64,000 bases of DNA from Verrucomicrobiia bacterium (GTDB taxonomy: Bacteria; Verrucomicrobiota; Verrucomicrobiia; Limisphaerales; JADLHS01), in assembly GCA_011525685.1 (NCBI GenBank), contig WYBW01000020.1:62001-126000 (forward strand), read 5' to 3'. Position 1 is the stretch's first letter; the number at the start of each line of letters is the position of its first letter. This document shows, piece by piece, positions 18,133 to 27,655 of the stretch. The position numbers and the translations under genes are program-made. The notes under the pieces were generated by a model. It searched no databases. It was not told the origin of the DNA and saw only the letters and a list, made by a program, of their open reading frames with translations.

Positions 18133-18227
18133 GCCTTCGTGAACCGCGTTCATCGGGACCTTGGCACTGCTGCGTTGACCTTGGTCAAGGCTGACGTGCA
18201 GCGGCGGGTGCCAAATGCGCTCAAACC

Positions 18228-18809
18228 GTGGACAGACTGCATCTTCTCTGTTTTAGGCTGCTCGCTGTTACGCTGGCCTTGGGGTCTGCCAGCGCGCGTG
18301 TCGAGGGACATACGTTGCCCATCAGCTACCTCTTCGTGGTGACGGACGTGGATTTTGTGCATGTCGAACTGAGTTTCAATCCCTTCGAGTTGGGGATCTT
18401 CAGTGCGGTTGACACGAACAAGAATGGCCGACTCGATCCAACGGAGGTCAGGTCGCAGGGCGAGGGAATCACCCGGTTGCTGCTGGAGCACCTGACGGTG
18501 ACGGTGGATGGCAAAAAGATAACCGCCGAGACGGCGGGCATTTCGCCGGAAGCCGACAGCCATCACGCGGTGCTCCGGGCGCATTACCGGGTGAAGGCCC
18601 ACGGGAAAGCCGTCGCAATCGAATCGAGCCTCCAGAAGGTCACGAGCAGTTCACATCTCACCCAGGTGAAATTTCTCAGCGGCGGCGAGCAGCAGTTGGC
18701 GCAACTGGATTCGCAGTCCGGCAAAGCCACGTTCAAGCCGGCCGGACCGAAGCCGGCAGCGGGCAAGTCCGCGGAGAAACCTCAATCAACTGAAACCAAG
18801 AAACCATGA
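18228..18809 (+). CDS. Exported protein with an EF-hand-like loop
   Basis: Hypothetical secreted protein of 193 residues with GTG start at 18228 and signal peptide (LLCFRLLAVTLALGSASA). A calcium-binding EF-hand loop DTNKNGRLDPTE lies at 62-73. The pattern HTLPISYLFVVTDVDFVHVE, followed by an NPFEL segment and an EF-hand, recalls the extracellular N-terminal domain of HupE/UreJ-type membrane proteins, but no transmembrane part follows. The C-terminus is Lys/Pro-rich. Its stop overlaps the next start (ATGA), suggesting coupled translation. Function unknown. Confidence 0.7.
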   Translation: MDRLHLLCFRLLAVTLALGSASARVEGHTLPISYLFVVTDVDFVHVELSFNPFELGIFSAVDTNKNGRLDPTEVRSQGEGITRLLLEHLTVTVDGKKITAETAGISPEADSHHAVLRAHYRVKAHGKAVAIESSLQKVTSSSHLTQVKFLSGGEQQLAQLDSQSGKATFKPAGPKPAAGKSAEKPQSTETKKP

Positions 18810-21800
18810 AGGCAATCACTTTTGGTGTCCTCAAAATGAGGGAAGCGGAGCTGCCCACCCGCGCGGCACACTCTCCCTCATCCCAGCCCTCTCCCGCTGG
18901 GAGAGGGGGACTCGTCCGCCGGCTTTTCGAGTTGCGTGAGTCTGCGACAATCAGGAGCGGACTCGTGAATCGCGGAACACGCGTTTACTGTTCCCTCTCC
19001 CGGCGGGAGAGGGTCAGGGTGTGGGGGAGCGGATTCTCTGCCGCGACAACCTCACTTCGAGTCCTGGGTGCGAGCTTTTGCTGCTTCCTCACCGTTCTAT
19101 TTGCATCAGCCGCTGACCCGATCTGGTCCATCGGCAAGCCGGATGGCCTCGGCATCGAGTTCGCCCCAGGCAACCGCGCGGAACTCACGTTCAACGTCGG
19201 ACAGAGCGTGCCCAGCCGGGACTTTGCCGGGCATCACGACGGAGCAACCGGCTTCGACGGCAAGATCACCGAAAAGCCCTACACCATCATTTTCGACCTG
19301 CCGGAAGCCGCCAGCGTCAACTACGAACTGGTGCTCGACCTGATTTTCAACACCGGCGCGCCCCAGCAGTTCAAGGTCAAGGTGAACGACAAAACCGGCG
19401 TGTTTCCAATTCGGCCCATGTCCAAGCACTCGGTTTGGGGCGAACAAGGCAACGACATGTTGCTGGCGGAGCAGCGGCTCGTCGTGCCGATCGCGGGCGA
19501 CTGGCTCAGAGCCAGGGGCAATCAAATCACCCTCATCCCGTTGGGCGTCGGAAATCTTTCGTATGATGCCATTGCGCTTCAAGTTGCGGCCAGCGCTCCC
19601 GCTATGCAGCCACAGCTCGAGCCGACCCTCTTTTACCGGAAGCAGGGAGGAAGACTGGTGGAAGTCTGCAACGTGGTTGTGCCCTTCAATGCGCCCTTCG
19701 AGAAGGGCGAGGCGAAAGTCAGGTTCGGGCGGCAGACGTTCACGTGCTCATTCACCAGCCCAGACGACTTCGGCGTCTTGACCGTGCCTCTGAATGTCCC
19801 GGCGAACATTCCGGCGGGCGAAGCCAGGGTCGAAGCGCAGCTCGACGGCCGGCGGATGGAGGCGACCTGCGATTTCAAACCCGCCAAGCAGTGGCGGGTG
19901 TTTGTCTGTCCAAAGGTCCACAACGACGTCGGCTACACCGACTTCCAGCCGCACGTGAACGAATTGGACAACCGCAACTCGGATCAGGTGCTCAACATTC
20001 TCCGCCAGTTTCCCTCCTACAAGTTCAACTTCGAGACGGCGTGGCTGGTGGACAATTTCCTCGATTGCCGCACCGCGCCGTCGCGCAAGGAGTTCCTGGG
20101 CCGCTTGCGACACGGCCGCGCGGCGATGAACGCCTTGTATCTCAACCTGATGACCGGCATCTGTTCGGGCGAGGAGTTGTATCGGGCGATGTATTTCACG
20201 CACCGACTTCATCGCGAACAGGGCGGCAATTTTGATTTCGCGTGTCTCACGGATGCGCCTTCGCACAGTTGGTTTCTGCCGACGCTGTTGAGCGACGTGG
20301 GCATCAAGGGCTTTTCCAATGGCGCGAATCAGACCCGCGCGCCGATCCTGCATTATAGCAGCTTGAACGAAGATTCGCCTTATTGGTGGGAAGGCATGAA
20401 CGGTGAACGCATCTTCATGTGGTACGCGCGCAGTTACGTGCAGCTCAAACGACTGGTCGGGCCGGGCTGGGGGCAGGACGTTTCCAGTGTGGATTACCTC
20501 AAGAGCAGCGTGCCACAGTTCCTCGTGCGCTACGCGCGGGACAACTACGTGCCCGACGCGGTGATGATCTACGGCGCTTACGTGGACAACGCGGCGATTC
20601 CCGACACGGGCGAGGCGGACACCATCGCCGCGTGGAACAAGGAGTTCGAGTTTCCAAAACTCGTCGTGGCCACGGACGCGGAATACTTCAGCTACGTCGA
20701 AAGGCAATTTGCCGACAAGCTGCCGGTGTTCCGGGGCGATTGTGGCGCGTACTGGGAGGACGGCGTCGGTTCAACCGCGAAGGCCACGACGCTCAATCGC
20801 CAGACGCAACAGATTCTGCCCGCCGCCGAAACCGCCGCGACGCTGGCGAGCCTTTTTGAACCCCGGAATCGTTATCCGGCGGAGGATTTCTGGAACGCCT
20901 GGCGCAACGTGATGTTCTACAACGAGCACACCTGGGGCGCGCACAACAGCGTCGCGCAGCCGGGCCGTCAATTCGTCGAACGGCAATGGGAGATCAAGGA
21001 GAGCTACGCCACGCGGGCGAATCTCGACGCGCGCAATCTGCTGGCGCGCGCGAACAACCGGCTGGCGCAGGTCATCGAAGTGGACGGCAGCAGCATCATC
21101 GCGTTCAACTGGCAGAATCGCCAGCGCACGGCCGTGGTGGAGACGGAGTTGAACAGCAACGAACAACTCGTGGACTACTCCAACAGCAAGGTGATCCCCA
21201 TGGACATTTACGCTGAACAGGATGGCTGGCGCAAAGTCCGGTTTCTGGCCGAGGACGTGCCTGCCCTGGGCTACAAGGCCTACGGCATTCGCGGTTGGGA
21301 AGCGGCGGCGCACAAGCCCAACGAGGTCATCGAAGGCGACACGATCGAGAACTCGCACTACCGATTGGTGGTGGATCGGCGGACTGGCGGGTTGCAAAGT
21401 CTTTACGACAAGACTGAGAACCGCGAGCTGCTGGACCGCAGCGCGGCCTTCAAGCTCAACCAGTATGTGTATGTCAGCGGCGGCGAAGGTTCGCAGATAC
21501 TGAACTGCAACTTCGGCACACCGCCGGCCAACCTGACGATTCACGAGCCTGAAGCCGTGGAAAGCATCAAGATCCACAAGACGCCGCTCGGCCAGCGCGT
21601 GATCGTTCAGACGAAATCCAGGAACACGCCGCGCATCACCTGCGAGTATCGGCTGTATGATCAACTCAAACGAGTGGACATTGTGAATACCATCGAGAAG
21701 GAGGAGACACGGGCGAAGGAGGCGGTCTATTTCGCTTTTCCGTTCGCGGCGGAGAAACCCGGGTTGGAGTATCAAATCCAGAATGGCTGGTGTCGCCCGA

Positions 21801-22489
21801 ACGACGACCAGATGCCCGGCGCGTGCCGAGAATGGTTTACGCCGCAGAATCTGGTTCACGTCAGTGACGGCGACTTCTCCGTGGCGTGGTCCACGCCGGA
21901 CGCGCCGCTGGTCACGCTCACGGATATCAATCGCGGCAAGTGGCTCGATCACCTGCCCATCAAGAACGGTCACGTTTATTCCTACGCGCTGAACAACTAT
22001 TGGTTCACCAACTACCGCGCCCAGCAGGGTGGCAGGTTCGTCTTCCGCTACTCGATTACCAGCGGGCGCGCCATGGGCCGCGAAGCTCTGGCACGCTTCG
22101 ATGAGGACACCCGAACGCCGGTGTTCGCCTACCCGCATCTTTCGTCCTTCTCGGCCGCGATCTCGCAGGCGGGCCGGCCCATGCCGGCGGGTGGCGCGTC
22201 GTTCTTCACCCTCGATGCGGCAAACCTCGAAGTGGTGACACTCAAGGAAGCCGAGGATGGTGATGGGTTCATTCTGCGCCTGCGCGAAATCGCCGGCCGG
22301 ACCGGCGAAGCGGAACTTCGCTCCTCGACTTTCCGCCTCCGGGCGGCCTACATGTGCAACGGCGTGGAGGAGAACAAACAGAAGCTCGCGTCGTCGGGAA
22401 ACGCCGTGGCGGTGCCTTACAAACCGAACTCCTACATCACCCTGCGCTTGAAAGCCGAGCGGCCCGCGCAGAAAGTAGCCGGGAAATGA
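18806..22489 (+). CDS. GH38-like alpha-mannosidase-type glycoside hydrolase
   Basis: Large secreted carbohydrate-active protein (1227 codons from ATG 18806). Codons about 22-75 are the translation of an inverted pair of ctctccc/gggagag repeats, so the functional start may be GTG 19019, immediately before the signal peptide (LRVLGASFCCFLTVLFASAA). After a beta-sandwich region (about 110-250) comes a GH38-type barrel: CPKVHNDVGYTDF (metal ligands His and Asp, about 370) and LTDAPSHSWF (candidate nucleophile Asp near 483). A long C-terminal beta region follows with SRNTPRITCEYRLYD. Substrate unknown; it opens the carbohydrate locus and overlaps the next gene by four bases (ATGA). Confidence 0.82.
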   Translation: MKAITFGVLKMREAELPTRAAHSPSSQPSPAGRGGLVRRLFELRESATIRSGLVNRGTRVYCSLSRRERVRVWGSGFSAATTSLRVLGASFCCFLTVLFASAADPIWSIGKPDGLGIEFAPGNRAELTFNVGQSVPSRDFAGHHDGATGFDGKITEKPYTIIFDLPEAASVNYELVLDLIFNTGAPQQFKVKVNDKTGVFPIRPMSKHSVWGEQGNDMLLAEQRLVVPIAGDWLRARGNQITLIPLGVGNLSYDAIALQVAASAPAMQPQLEPTLFYRKQGGRLVEVCNVVVPFNAPFEKGEAKVRFGRQTFTCSFTSPDDFGVLTVPLNVPANIPAGEARVEAQLDGRRMEATCDFKPAKQWRVFVCPKVHNDVGYTDFQPHVNELDNRNSDQVLNILRQFPSYKFNFETAWLVDNFLDCRTAPSRKEFLGRLRHGRAAMNALYLNLMTGICSGEELYRAMYFTHRLHREQGGNFDFACLTDAPSHSWFLPTLLSDVGIKGFSNGANQTRAPILHYSSLNEDSPYWWEGMNGERIFMWYARSYVQLKRLVGPGWGQDVSSVDYLKSSVPQFLVRYARDNYVPDAVMIYGAYVDNAAIPDTGEADTIAAWNKEFEFPKLVVATDAEYFSYVERQFADKLPVFRGDCGAYWEDGVGSTAKATTLNRQTQQILPAAETAATLASLFEPRNRYPAEDFWNAWRNVMFYNEHTWGAHNSVAQPGRQFVERQWEIKESYATRANLDARNLLARANNRLAQVIEVDGSSIIAFNWQNRQRTAVVETELNSNEQLVDYSNSKVIPMDIYAEQDGWRKVRFLAEDVPALGYKAYGIRGWEAAAHKPNEVIEGDTIENSHYRLVVDRRTGGLQSLYDKTENRELLDRSAAFKLNQYVYVSGGEGSQILNCNFGTPPANLTIHEPEAVESIKIHKTPLGQRVIVQTKSRNTPRITCEYRLYDQLKRVDIVNTIEKEETRAKEAVYFAFPFAAEKPGLEYQIQNGWCRPNDDQMPGACREWFTPQNLVHVSDGDFSVAWSTPDAPLVTLTDINRGKWLDHLPIKNGHVYSYALNNYWFTNYRAQQGGRFVFRYSITSGRAMGREALARFDEDTRTPVFAYPHLSSFSAAISQAGRPMPAGGASFFTLDAANLEVVTLKEAEDGDGFILRLREIAGRTGEAELRSSTFRLRAAYMCNGVEENKQKLASSGNAVAVPYKPNSYITLRLKAERPAQKVAGK
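18871..19028. repeat. Inverted pair of ctctccc/gggagag palindromes inside the GH38-like frame
   Basis: Two palindromic cores (CCCTCTCCC-gct-GGGAGAGGG at 18887-18907 and CCCTCTCCC-ggc-GGGAGAGGG at 18993-19013) flanked outside by ctccctcatccca and tcagggtgtggggg, which are themselves complementary. Same family and pair arrangement as 54770-54919, and related to 46020-46157. It interrupts the 5' end of the GH38-like open frame without a stop codon. Confidence 0.85.
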
Positions 22490-23397
22490 TAATCTCGCGC
22501 CGTGAGTTTTTTCGGCGGACACTGCTCGCCGGTGGAGCGGCAGTTGTGTCTGCGCAAGCCACCGGCTGTCGCGCGCCGGGTGAGGCCGCGGTGCCGCGCT
22601 GGCAAATCGGTTGTTATACCCGGCCGTGGGATCAATTCGATTACCGCACCGCGCTGGATGGAATTGCGGAGGCAGGCTTCAGGTATGCCGGGCTCATGAC
22701 CGCCAAGGGGAAGTCGTGGGTGATCATCACCACGGAGACGTCAGCGGAGGAGGCTGCGGCGATTGGTGGAGAGGTGCGGCAACGCGGGTTGCGGTTGCTC
22801 TCGCTTTACGCGGGTGATTTTCCGGTGGCGCAATCGGTCAACGCTGGCATCAAAGGGCTGCGGAAGCTCATTGATAATTGTGCCGCGTGCGGGGCGCCGA
22901 ACCTGATGCTGGGCGGGGTTGGCGATGCAAAGCTCTACGACAACTATTTCACCGTGGTTCGCGAAGGTTGCGATTACGCGGCGACCAAGGGCATCGGCTT
23001 GAGCATGAAGCCGCATGGCGGATTGAACGCCACCGGCGCCCAGTGTCGCGCGGCGGTGGAGCGTGTCGGCCGTCAGAATTTTCGTGTCTGGTACGATCCC
23101 GGCAACATTCTGTATTACTCGGACGGCGCGCTTGATCCCGTGGAGGATGCAGCCTCGGTGGACGGCCTGGTGGTGGGGGTGAGCGTGAAGGATTATCGGC
23201 ATCCGAAGGATGTACTGGTCACGCCCGGAACCGGGCAGGTAAACTTTCGGGGTGTATTCGACCGTCTGCGACAGGGCGGCTTCACACGCGGGCCGCTGAT
23301 TGTGGAATGTGTGGCGCGCGGCACCGCGGCGCAAATCACGACTGAAGCCAGGAGGGCGCGGCTGTTTCTGGAGGAACTCACAGGACAAACAACATGA
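22486..23397 (+). CDS. Tat-exported sugar phosphate isomerase/epimerase-like TIM barrel
   Basis: Protein of 303 residues. The ATG at 22486 overlaps the stop of the GH38-like gene, and the N-terminus is a twin-arginine signal (SRREFFRRTLLAGGAAVVSA) ending at a Cys (TGC), so it may be a Tat lipoprotein. The body is an AP-endonuclease-2-like xylose-isomerase-type barrel: QIGCYTRPWDQFDYRTALD, SMKPHGGLNATG, VWYDPGNILYYS and VKDYRHPKD hold the usual metal-binding acidic and His residues. Likely isomerises or epimerises a sugar released by the neighbouring hydrolases; substrate unknown. Confidence 0.85.
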   Translation: MIISRREFFRRTLLAGGAAVVSAQATGCRAPGEAAVPRWQIGCYTRPWDQFDYRTALDGIAEAGFRYAGLMTAKGKSWVIITTETSAEEAAAIGGEVRQRGLRLLSLYAGDFPVAQSVNAGIKGLRKLIDNCAACGAPNLMLGGVGDAKLYDNYFTVVREGCDYAATKGIGLSMKPHGGLNATGAQCRAAVERVGRQNFRVWYDPGNILYYSDGALDPVEDAASVDGLVVGVSVKDYRHPKDVLVTPGTGQVNFRGVFDRLRQGGFTRGPLIVECVARGTAAQITTEARRARLFLEELTGQTT

Positions 23398-23411
23398 GCA
23401 ACCCCGCCATC

Positions 23412-23553
23412 GTGGGACAGAGGCCAGCCCTGTCTCCATCTTTCTGCCAACTGGTCACCCAAGGGGTTGCCGTGCCGGTTGCGCACGCGCGAATGAAGCC
23501 ATGCCGCTGACGCGGGGAAATGAAGTCTGCGAGAGGCGCGACGCCTGTCCCAC
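23412..23553. repeat. Palindromic element with GTGGGACAG/CTGTCCCAC ends
   Basis: Terminal inverted repeat GTGGGACAG (23412-23420) and CTGTCCCAC (23545-23553), with subterminal ccctgtctc on the left and aggcgcgacgc on the right. It belongs to the family at 30077-30209, 31732-31761 and the two copies within gatB. It fills the convergent gap between the epimerase-like and alpha-galactosidase genes. Confidence 0.75.
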
Positions 23554-23563
23554 TAACGAGGGA

Positions 23564-25519
23564 CTACTTTACCCGCACCAGGACCACGCCGTGTCTCGCG
23601 ACGCTGGTCTTGAACTCGCTGGCAAACCTCCCGAGGTCCTTCTGCCGCCACAGGTCGCGGACGCGCGGCCTCCCTTTGATCCCCAAATCTGCCCAGCGCG
23701 CGGTGACGGTGCTTTCCATCTCGCCGCGGTTGCACAGGCCGACCGCCTTCGCGCCATCGGCAAGGTCTTTCACCATGATGAAAGTGCTTTCGTCCAACTC
23801 GATCACACGGGCGCACTGGCCAAGCGGGTCCTGGTTCACTTCGATCACTTCAGGGTTGCACAGCACGTTGAGTGTGAATTCATCGAGTTGGGTCAGGTCG
23901 CCGCTGTAGAAGAGCGGGGAAGCCATGAGACACCAGAGGGACATGAAGGAGTACTGCTCGGTCGGCGTGAGCGGACAGGGGGCCGGCAGCCCGCCCACGC
24001 GCGCGTTGCCGATGTAACCGACCTGGATGTAGTCCGGGTCGTTCCAACTGCCCGGCCGCGACCATGCGCGGTGCTCCGCGTTCTTGAGTGCGACGTTGAA
24101 GAGGTTGTTCAACTCGAAGCCAAGGTCGCCCGAGGTGCGCCAGCTCTGTCCGCCAACCTCCGCGCCCCATTCCCACACATTGCCCATGCCGTACTGGCAG
24201 AGGTTGAACAGAATGTCGCGGTTCTGCTTCTTCAAGAGATCGCCCATCAGGCGGTACGGCTTTTTGAGCGCGTCGGGACTTTTGTCGCCTTTGGCAATCT
24301 CGCCATAAGAACACCAGTCGTACTTCAACAAGTCGAAGCCCCAATCCGCAAACTGCTTGGCGTCCTGCGCCTCGTGTTGATGACTGCCGGCGAAGCCGGC
24401 GCACGTGCGCGGCCCGGGCGATGTGTAAATGCCCGCCTTGAGCCCCTTGGCATGGATGTAATCCGTCAGCGCCTTCATGTCTGGAAAATGTTTGTTGGGG
24501 AGGATGTTTCCTCGCTCATCACGCAACGGGCCAACGCGCATCGGGTCCCGCTGCTTGGCCGCGTTCATCCAGCAATCGTCAATGCTCACATACTGATAGC
24601 CCACGTCCGCCATGCCGCTGCTCACCAGGATGTCCGCCGCCTCGCGCATCATCGCGTCCGTGATCCGGTCGTAATGGGCGTACCAATGATTCCACCCCAT
24701 CGAAGGCGTGAGCGAGAGCGTGTCGCCACACACGATTTTGAACGGGCGCGAAGAACGGCCATGCCGGTTCTTTGCGCGCAAGGTGAGGCGGTACTCGCCG
24801 CGTTCGGCAATCGCACCGGTGATGATGCCCGCGGCGGAATCCAGCGTCAGGCCGCGCGGCATTCCGCTGACAGAAAAAGTCATGGGTCGTTCGCCCTGGG
24901 TGGGAATGCGATACAGAAAGGGATTTCCCGGTCGGCAACCGTAAACCGTCGGACCATTGATGCGCGGCGCCGGACCGGGCTTGGGCGTGAGAATCACCGC
25001 TGCCTCTTGTGGCACGGCGGCGATTTGGGGTCTCGCGCCGCTGACGATGAAGCGCGCCTCGGCCCAATTCGCGTGATCAAAACTGATCCCGTCGCCGGCA
25101 TCGCCCACCTGCAACAGCAGCGTGTTCACGCCGCGTAAATCCACATCCACCTCGCGCGCGGGATCGCCGGACTTCATCACGCCGGATTGCCAGAGTGTGC
25201 GACCATCGGCCATGACCTTGAAAGTAATGGTCGCCGCTCCGTTGGCGTTGTCGTCCACGCCCACGAACGCGCGGAAGCGTTCCGAGCCACCGCCCAACCC
25301 GATCCTCGCCAGACTCGTGGCGTGCGTGCCGACCCCGCGCTCGAACTTGCGACCACCAATGGACAGCGGTAGTTCGCGGATGCTGCGATTCGTTTGCGGC
25401 GTGCCCCAGCCTTGGGTCATCTGGCTGAGGTCGAGCGTATCGAGCCAGACGGTTTCCGCGGCGGAGACGGTTGACAGGCTGGCAAGGAGAAGGGCGACCG
25501 GGAAAGTTCTTGTGCGCAT
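23564..25519 (-). CDS. Alpha-galactosidase, GH27, with N-terminal NPCBM domain
   Basis: Secreted glycoside hydrolase of 651 residues: signal peptide (FPVALLLASLSTVSA), NPCBM carbohydrate-binding domain (about 20-160, ERGVGTHATS), a putative-Ig linker (about 175-265), then a GH27 barrel opening SLTPSMGWNHWYAHY. The nucleophile is Asp401 in LLKYDWC and the acid/base Asp465 in SWRTSGDL, both in family context; SIDDCW is also typical. It removes terminal alpha-galactosyl (or related) residues from oligosaccharides in the periplasm or outside the cell. Transcribed against the flanking plus-strand carbohydrate genes. Confidence 0.93.
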   Translation of the reverse strand: MRTRTFPVALLLASLSTVSAAETVWLDTLDLSQMTQGWGTPQTNRSIRELPLSIGGRKFERGVGTHATSLARIGLGGGSERFRAFVGVDDNANGAATITFKVMADGRTLWQSGVMKSGDPAREVDVDLRGVNTLLLQVGDAGDGISFDHANWAEARFIVSGARPQIAAVPQEAAVILTPKPGPAPRINGPTVYGCRPGNPFLYRIPTQGERPMTFSVSGMPRGLTLDSAAGIITGAIAERGEYRLTLRAKNRHGRSSRPFKIVCGDTLSLTPSMGWNHWYAHYDRITDAMMREAADILVSSGMADVGYQYVSIDDCWMNAAKQRDPMRVGPLRDERGNILPNKHFPDMKALTDYIHAKGLKAGIYTSPGPRTCAGFAGSHQHEAQDAKQFADWGFDLLKYDWCSYGEIAKGDKSPDALKKPYRLMGDLLKKQNRDILFNLCQYGMGNVWEWGAEVGGQSWRTSGDLGFELNNLFNVALKNAEHRAWSRPGSWNDPDYIQVGYIGNARVGGLPAPCPLTPTEQYSFMSLWCLMASPLFYSGDLTQLDEFTLNVLCNPEVIEVNQDPLGQCARVIELDESTFIMVKDLADGAKAVGLCNRGEMESTVTARWADLGIKGRPRVRDLWRQKDLGRFASEFKTSVARHGVVLVRVK

Positions 25520-25640
25520 AGTGCGCCCTCTGATTAGTCCGCCGGGCCATGCGGCTCATTGACCGGCATCAAGCCGGAGACTCGCGGAACGGGAGGCGCA
25601 GTCGGACCGTGCTTTACCGACCAATCCGGCACAACCGCAG

Positions 25641-26516
25641 TCAGCGCGGCGGATTGGCCGGCGGAATGTAGCCCTTGTGCCAGGTCAACTGCCAGAGTCG
25701 CGGGAGCTTTACGACTTCAGCGTGCCCGTCGGCAAAGACCATGTTCACCGCGCCACGCAAAGGTGTGTTGGCCGGTGCCGTGGCGCGCGAAGCGGTGGCC
25801 GACGAGCCGTGCCGTGGAATAAGATAACGGCCCATCCCGCCGTCGTTCCAGCCGAAGTAAGGGTTGAACGACGGGCGTTGCTCGGCCCTGGGCCAGGCGT
25901 CCACCCACACGGAATCGCCGAGCACCGGCGTGGTGGCGGCCAGGGTGATTTCCGATTCCTTCTTGTAGGCAAGTTTTTCGTCCGCCCAACCCGCGGGCCA
26001 GCCGCCGGCATAAAGCCAGGAGTTAAAAGCATAGCTTCCGTGGTAACCCCGGTTGCCATTCGTCGGCCAGAGCCAGGCTTCGTCAATCGTGCCGCACTCG
26101 GCGAACATCCCCGCGCCGCCGGGCGCCGACAAGGATTTGCGCGGCGCGGGTGGAACGTTTTCCTTGGCGCGTGGGCACAGCCGCACTTGAGCCACTCTTG
26201 AATGATGCTCGATGTAGGCCCGCATCCAGAGGTCCTGATATTGCGCGTAGGGGACGGTCTTGCCGAAGTCGTTCACGTACATGAAATGCGCAATCCCCAT
26301 CTGTTTGAGATTGCTGGTGCAGTTGATCGCGTGGCTCTTGAGCTTCGCGTTCGACAAGGCCGGCAGCAGCATCGCGGCGAGAATCGCAATGATGGCGATG
26401 ACGACGAGCAATTCGATCAAAGTGAATCCAATCATGTGGCGACCGAGTGGCCGAATCAGTGAGCCGCAGTTTGCGCTGGAGTTCTCGATGTCGGAGGTTC
26501 GCTTGCGCTGTCGCAT
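25641..26516 (-). CDS. Type II secretion-like pseudopilin with DG-type C-terminus
   Basis: Prepilin-like protein. The N-terminal methylation/cleavage motif [19 protein letters not shown] (cleavage after Gly30) is followed by a hydrophobic spine. The start could be 26516 or Met28 (26435). The C-terminal region has [16 protein letters not shown], the short motif common in the DUF1559-like single-gene pseudopilins that are amplified in Verrucomicrobiota and Planctomycetes. No secretion operon flanks it. Function of these paralogues is not established; a surface or secreted scaffold is the usual guess. Confidence 0.85.
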   Translation of the reverse strand: MRQRKRTSDIENSSANCGSLIRPLGRHMIGFTLIELLVVIAIIAILAAMLLPALSNAKLKSHAINCTSNLKQMGIAHFMYVNDFGKTVPYAQYQDLWMRAYIEHHSRVAQVRLCPRAKENVPPAPRKSLSAPGGAGMFAECGTIDEAWLWPTNGNRGYHGSYAFNSWLYAGGWPAGWADEKLAYKKESEITLAATTPVLGDSVWVDAWPRAEQRPSFNPYFGWNDGGMGRYLIPRHGSSATASRATAPANTPLRGAVNMVFADGHAEVVKLPRLWQLTWHKGYIPPANPPR

Positions 26517-26642
26517 GAGGAATTGGCTTGTTTGGTGAGCGAGAGATTATGCCGGAGCGACCGCGTGCGCAATCCACTTCCGCTTCGGGCAAGAATTGAT
26601 TTGCGTCAAGGGTCACGTTTGGCGAAGAAGTATCGTCGCGTT

Positions 26643-27611
26643 ATGAATCGTGGGATGTTGCTTTCGCTCGCGGCCTGTCTCGTCGGCGCCTCGGCGCCAG
26701 CCGCCGACCAATTGGTGTCGCCCTCAGCCAGTCCCTTGACCGAAGTGCTCAACCTCGAAAAGGGCGAACTCCACTGGCTTTATCGTGGACGACCCTTGCT
26801 GGTGTACGCGTTCGCGGCGACGCAGTTCAAGCCCTACGTGCGGGAGCTCTACACCTTGCGCGGTGAAAACGTTTTGCGCGACGCGCCTGCCGATCATCTC
26901 CATCATCACGGCTTGATGTATGCCATCCGGCTGAACGGAGTGAACTTCTGGGAGGAGCGGGATTCACCGGGGGTCGAGCGGCCAGTGGGCATGGTGTCGC
27001 GCAAGGTCGGCCGGGGACCGGGCGGTTTGCCCGAGGCATCCTTCACACAGGTGATTCACTGGCTTGCGTACACGAACCGCGACGTCGCCGATTCCACCGC
27101 CTCGGCGTTCATGATCGAGAACCGGACGTTGACCTTGACCGTGGACGAAAGCGCCGGTGAAGTCGCCCTGGTCTGGGACGCGCGGTTCGAAGTTGGGAAG
27201 TACACCCCGAAGCTGCAACTGCACGGGGCAAATTACAATGGCCTGGGACTGCGCCTCCCGGAGTCATTCGACAAGGCGGCTCGTTTCGCCAACTCCGAGA
27301 ACGCGCCTTACACGGGCAACAACACGCAAAACGTGATTCCCGCGCGCTGGACCAGCGTGTCCGGGACCATGGGGGGGAAGGACATCATCCTCGCGCTGTT
27401 CGGTTGCGCTGAAAACGCTCATGGTTACGGCAGGTTTTTCACCATGACCGAGCCTTTCGCGTACCTCGCGGCCACGCAGGGATTGGACCAGCAACCGCTG
27501 GAGTACAGCGCGGGAGACAAGTTTCGACTGCGCTATCTGTTGACGGTTTACCCGGAGCACAAGTCGCGGGAGTTCATTGACCGGAGAGCAGCCGAGTGGT
27601 CGAAGCAATGA
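26643..27611 (+). CDS. DUF6807 (PmoA-like) family exported protein
   Basis: Protein of 322 residues starting at ATG 26643, with signal peptide (LLSLAACLVGASAPAA). Motifs characteristic of this family are visible: RPLLVYAF, DHLHHHGLMYAI (conserved His cluster), NFWEE and a C-terminal LRYLLTVYPEH. Older annotation calls these 'methane oxygenase PmoA', which the sequence does not support: there are no membrane helices. The family is common in sugar-degradation loci of this phylum, beside Gfo/Idh/MocA oxidoreductases and epimerases as here. Catalytic activity is unknown. Confidence 0.82.
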   Translation: MNRGMLLSLAACLVGASAPAADQLVSPSASPLTEVLNLEKGELHWLYRGRPLLVYAFAATQFKPYVRELYTLRGENVLRDAPADHLHHHGLMYAIRLNGVNFWEERDSPGVERPVGMVSRKVGRGPGGLPEASFTQVIHWLAYTNRDVADSTASAFMIENRTLTLTVDESAGEVALVWDARFEVGKYTPKLQLHGANYNGLGLRLPESFDKAARFANSENAPYTGNNTQNVIPARWTSVSGTMGGKDIILALFGCAENAHGYGRFFTMTEPFAYLAATQGLDQQPLEYSAGDKFRLRYLLTVYPEHKSREFIDRRAAEWSKQ

Positions 27612-27655
27612 CCGTGGCCCGTTTCGACGGGCAGCACAACCAATGGAGAAAACGT

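Noticed and set aside
16522-18153. A 543-codon open frame on the minus strand
   Set aside because: Antisense to the PP2C phosphatase; composition only.
18871-19028. Possible CRISPR from repeated ctctccc/gggagag units
   Set aside because: Only two copies in inverted orientation, no regular spacers and no cas genes; it fits a REP-type pair.
20771-22522. A 583-codon open frame on the minus strand
   Set aside because: It lies opposite the GH38-like gene and reads as low-complexity Arg/Val/His sequence typical of antisense shadows.
23300-25138. A 612-codon open frame on the plus strand
   Set aside because: It overlaps the strongly supported GH27 gene on the other strand and shows no family pattern.
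26643-27611. Methane monooxygenase subunit (older PmoA label)
   Set aside because: The protein is soluble, signal-peptide-bearing and lacks membrane helices or pmo neighbours.
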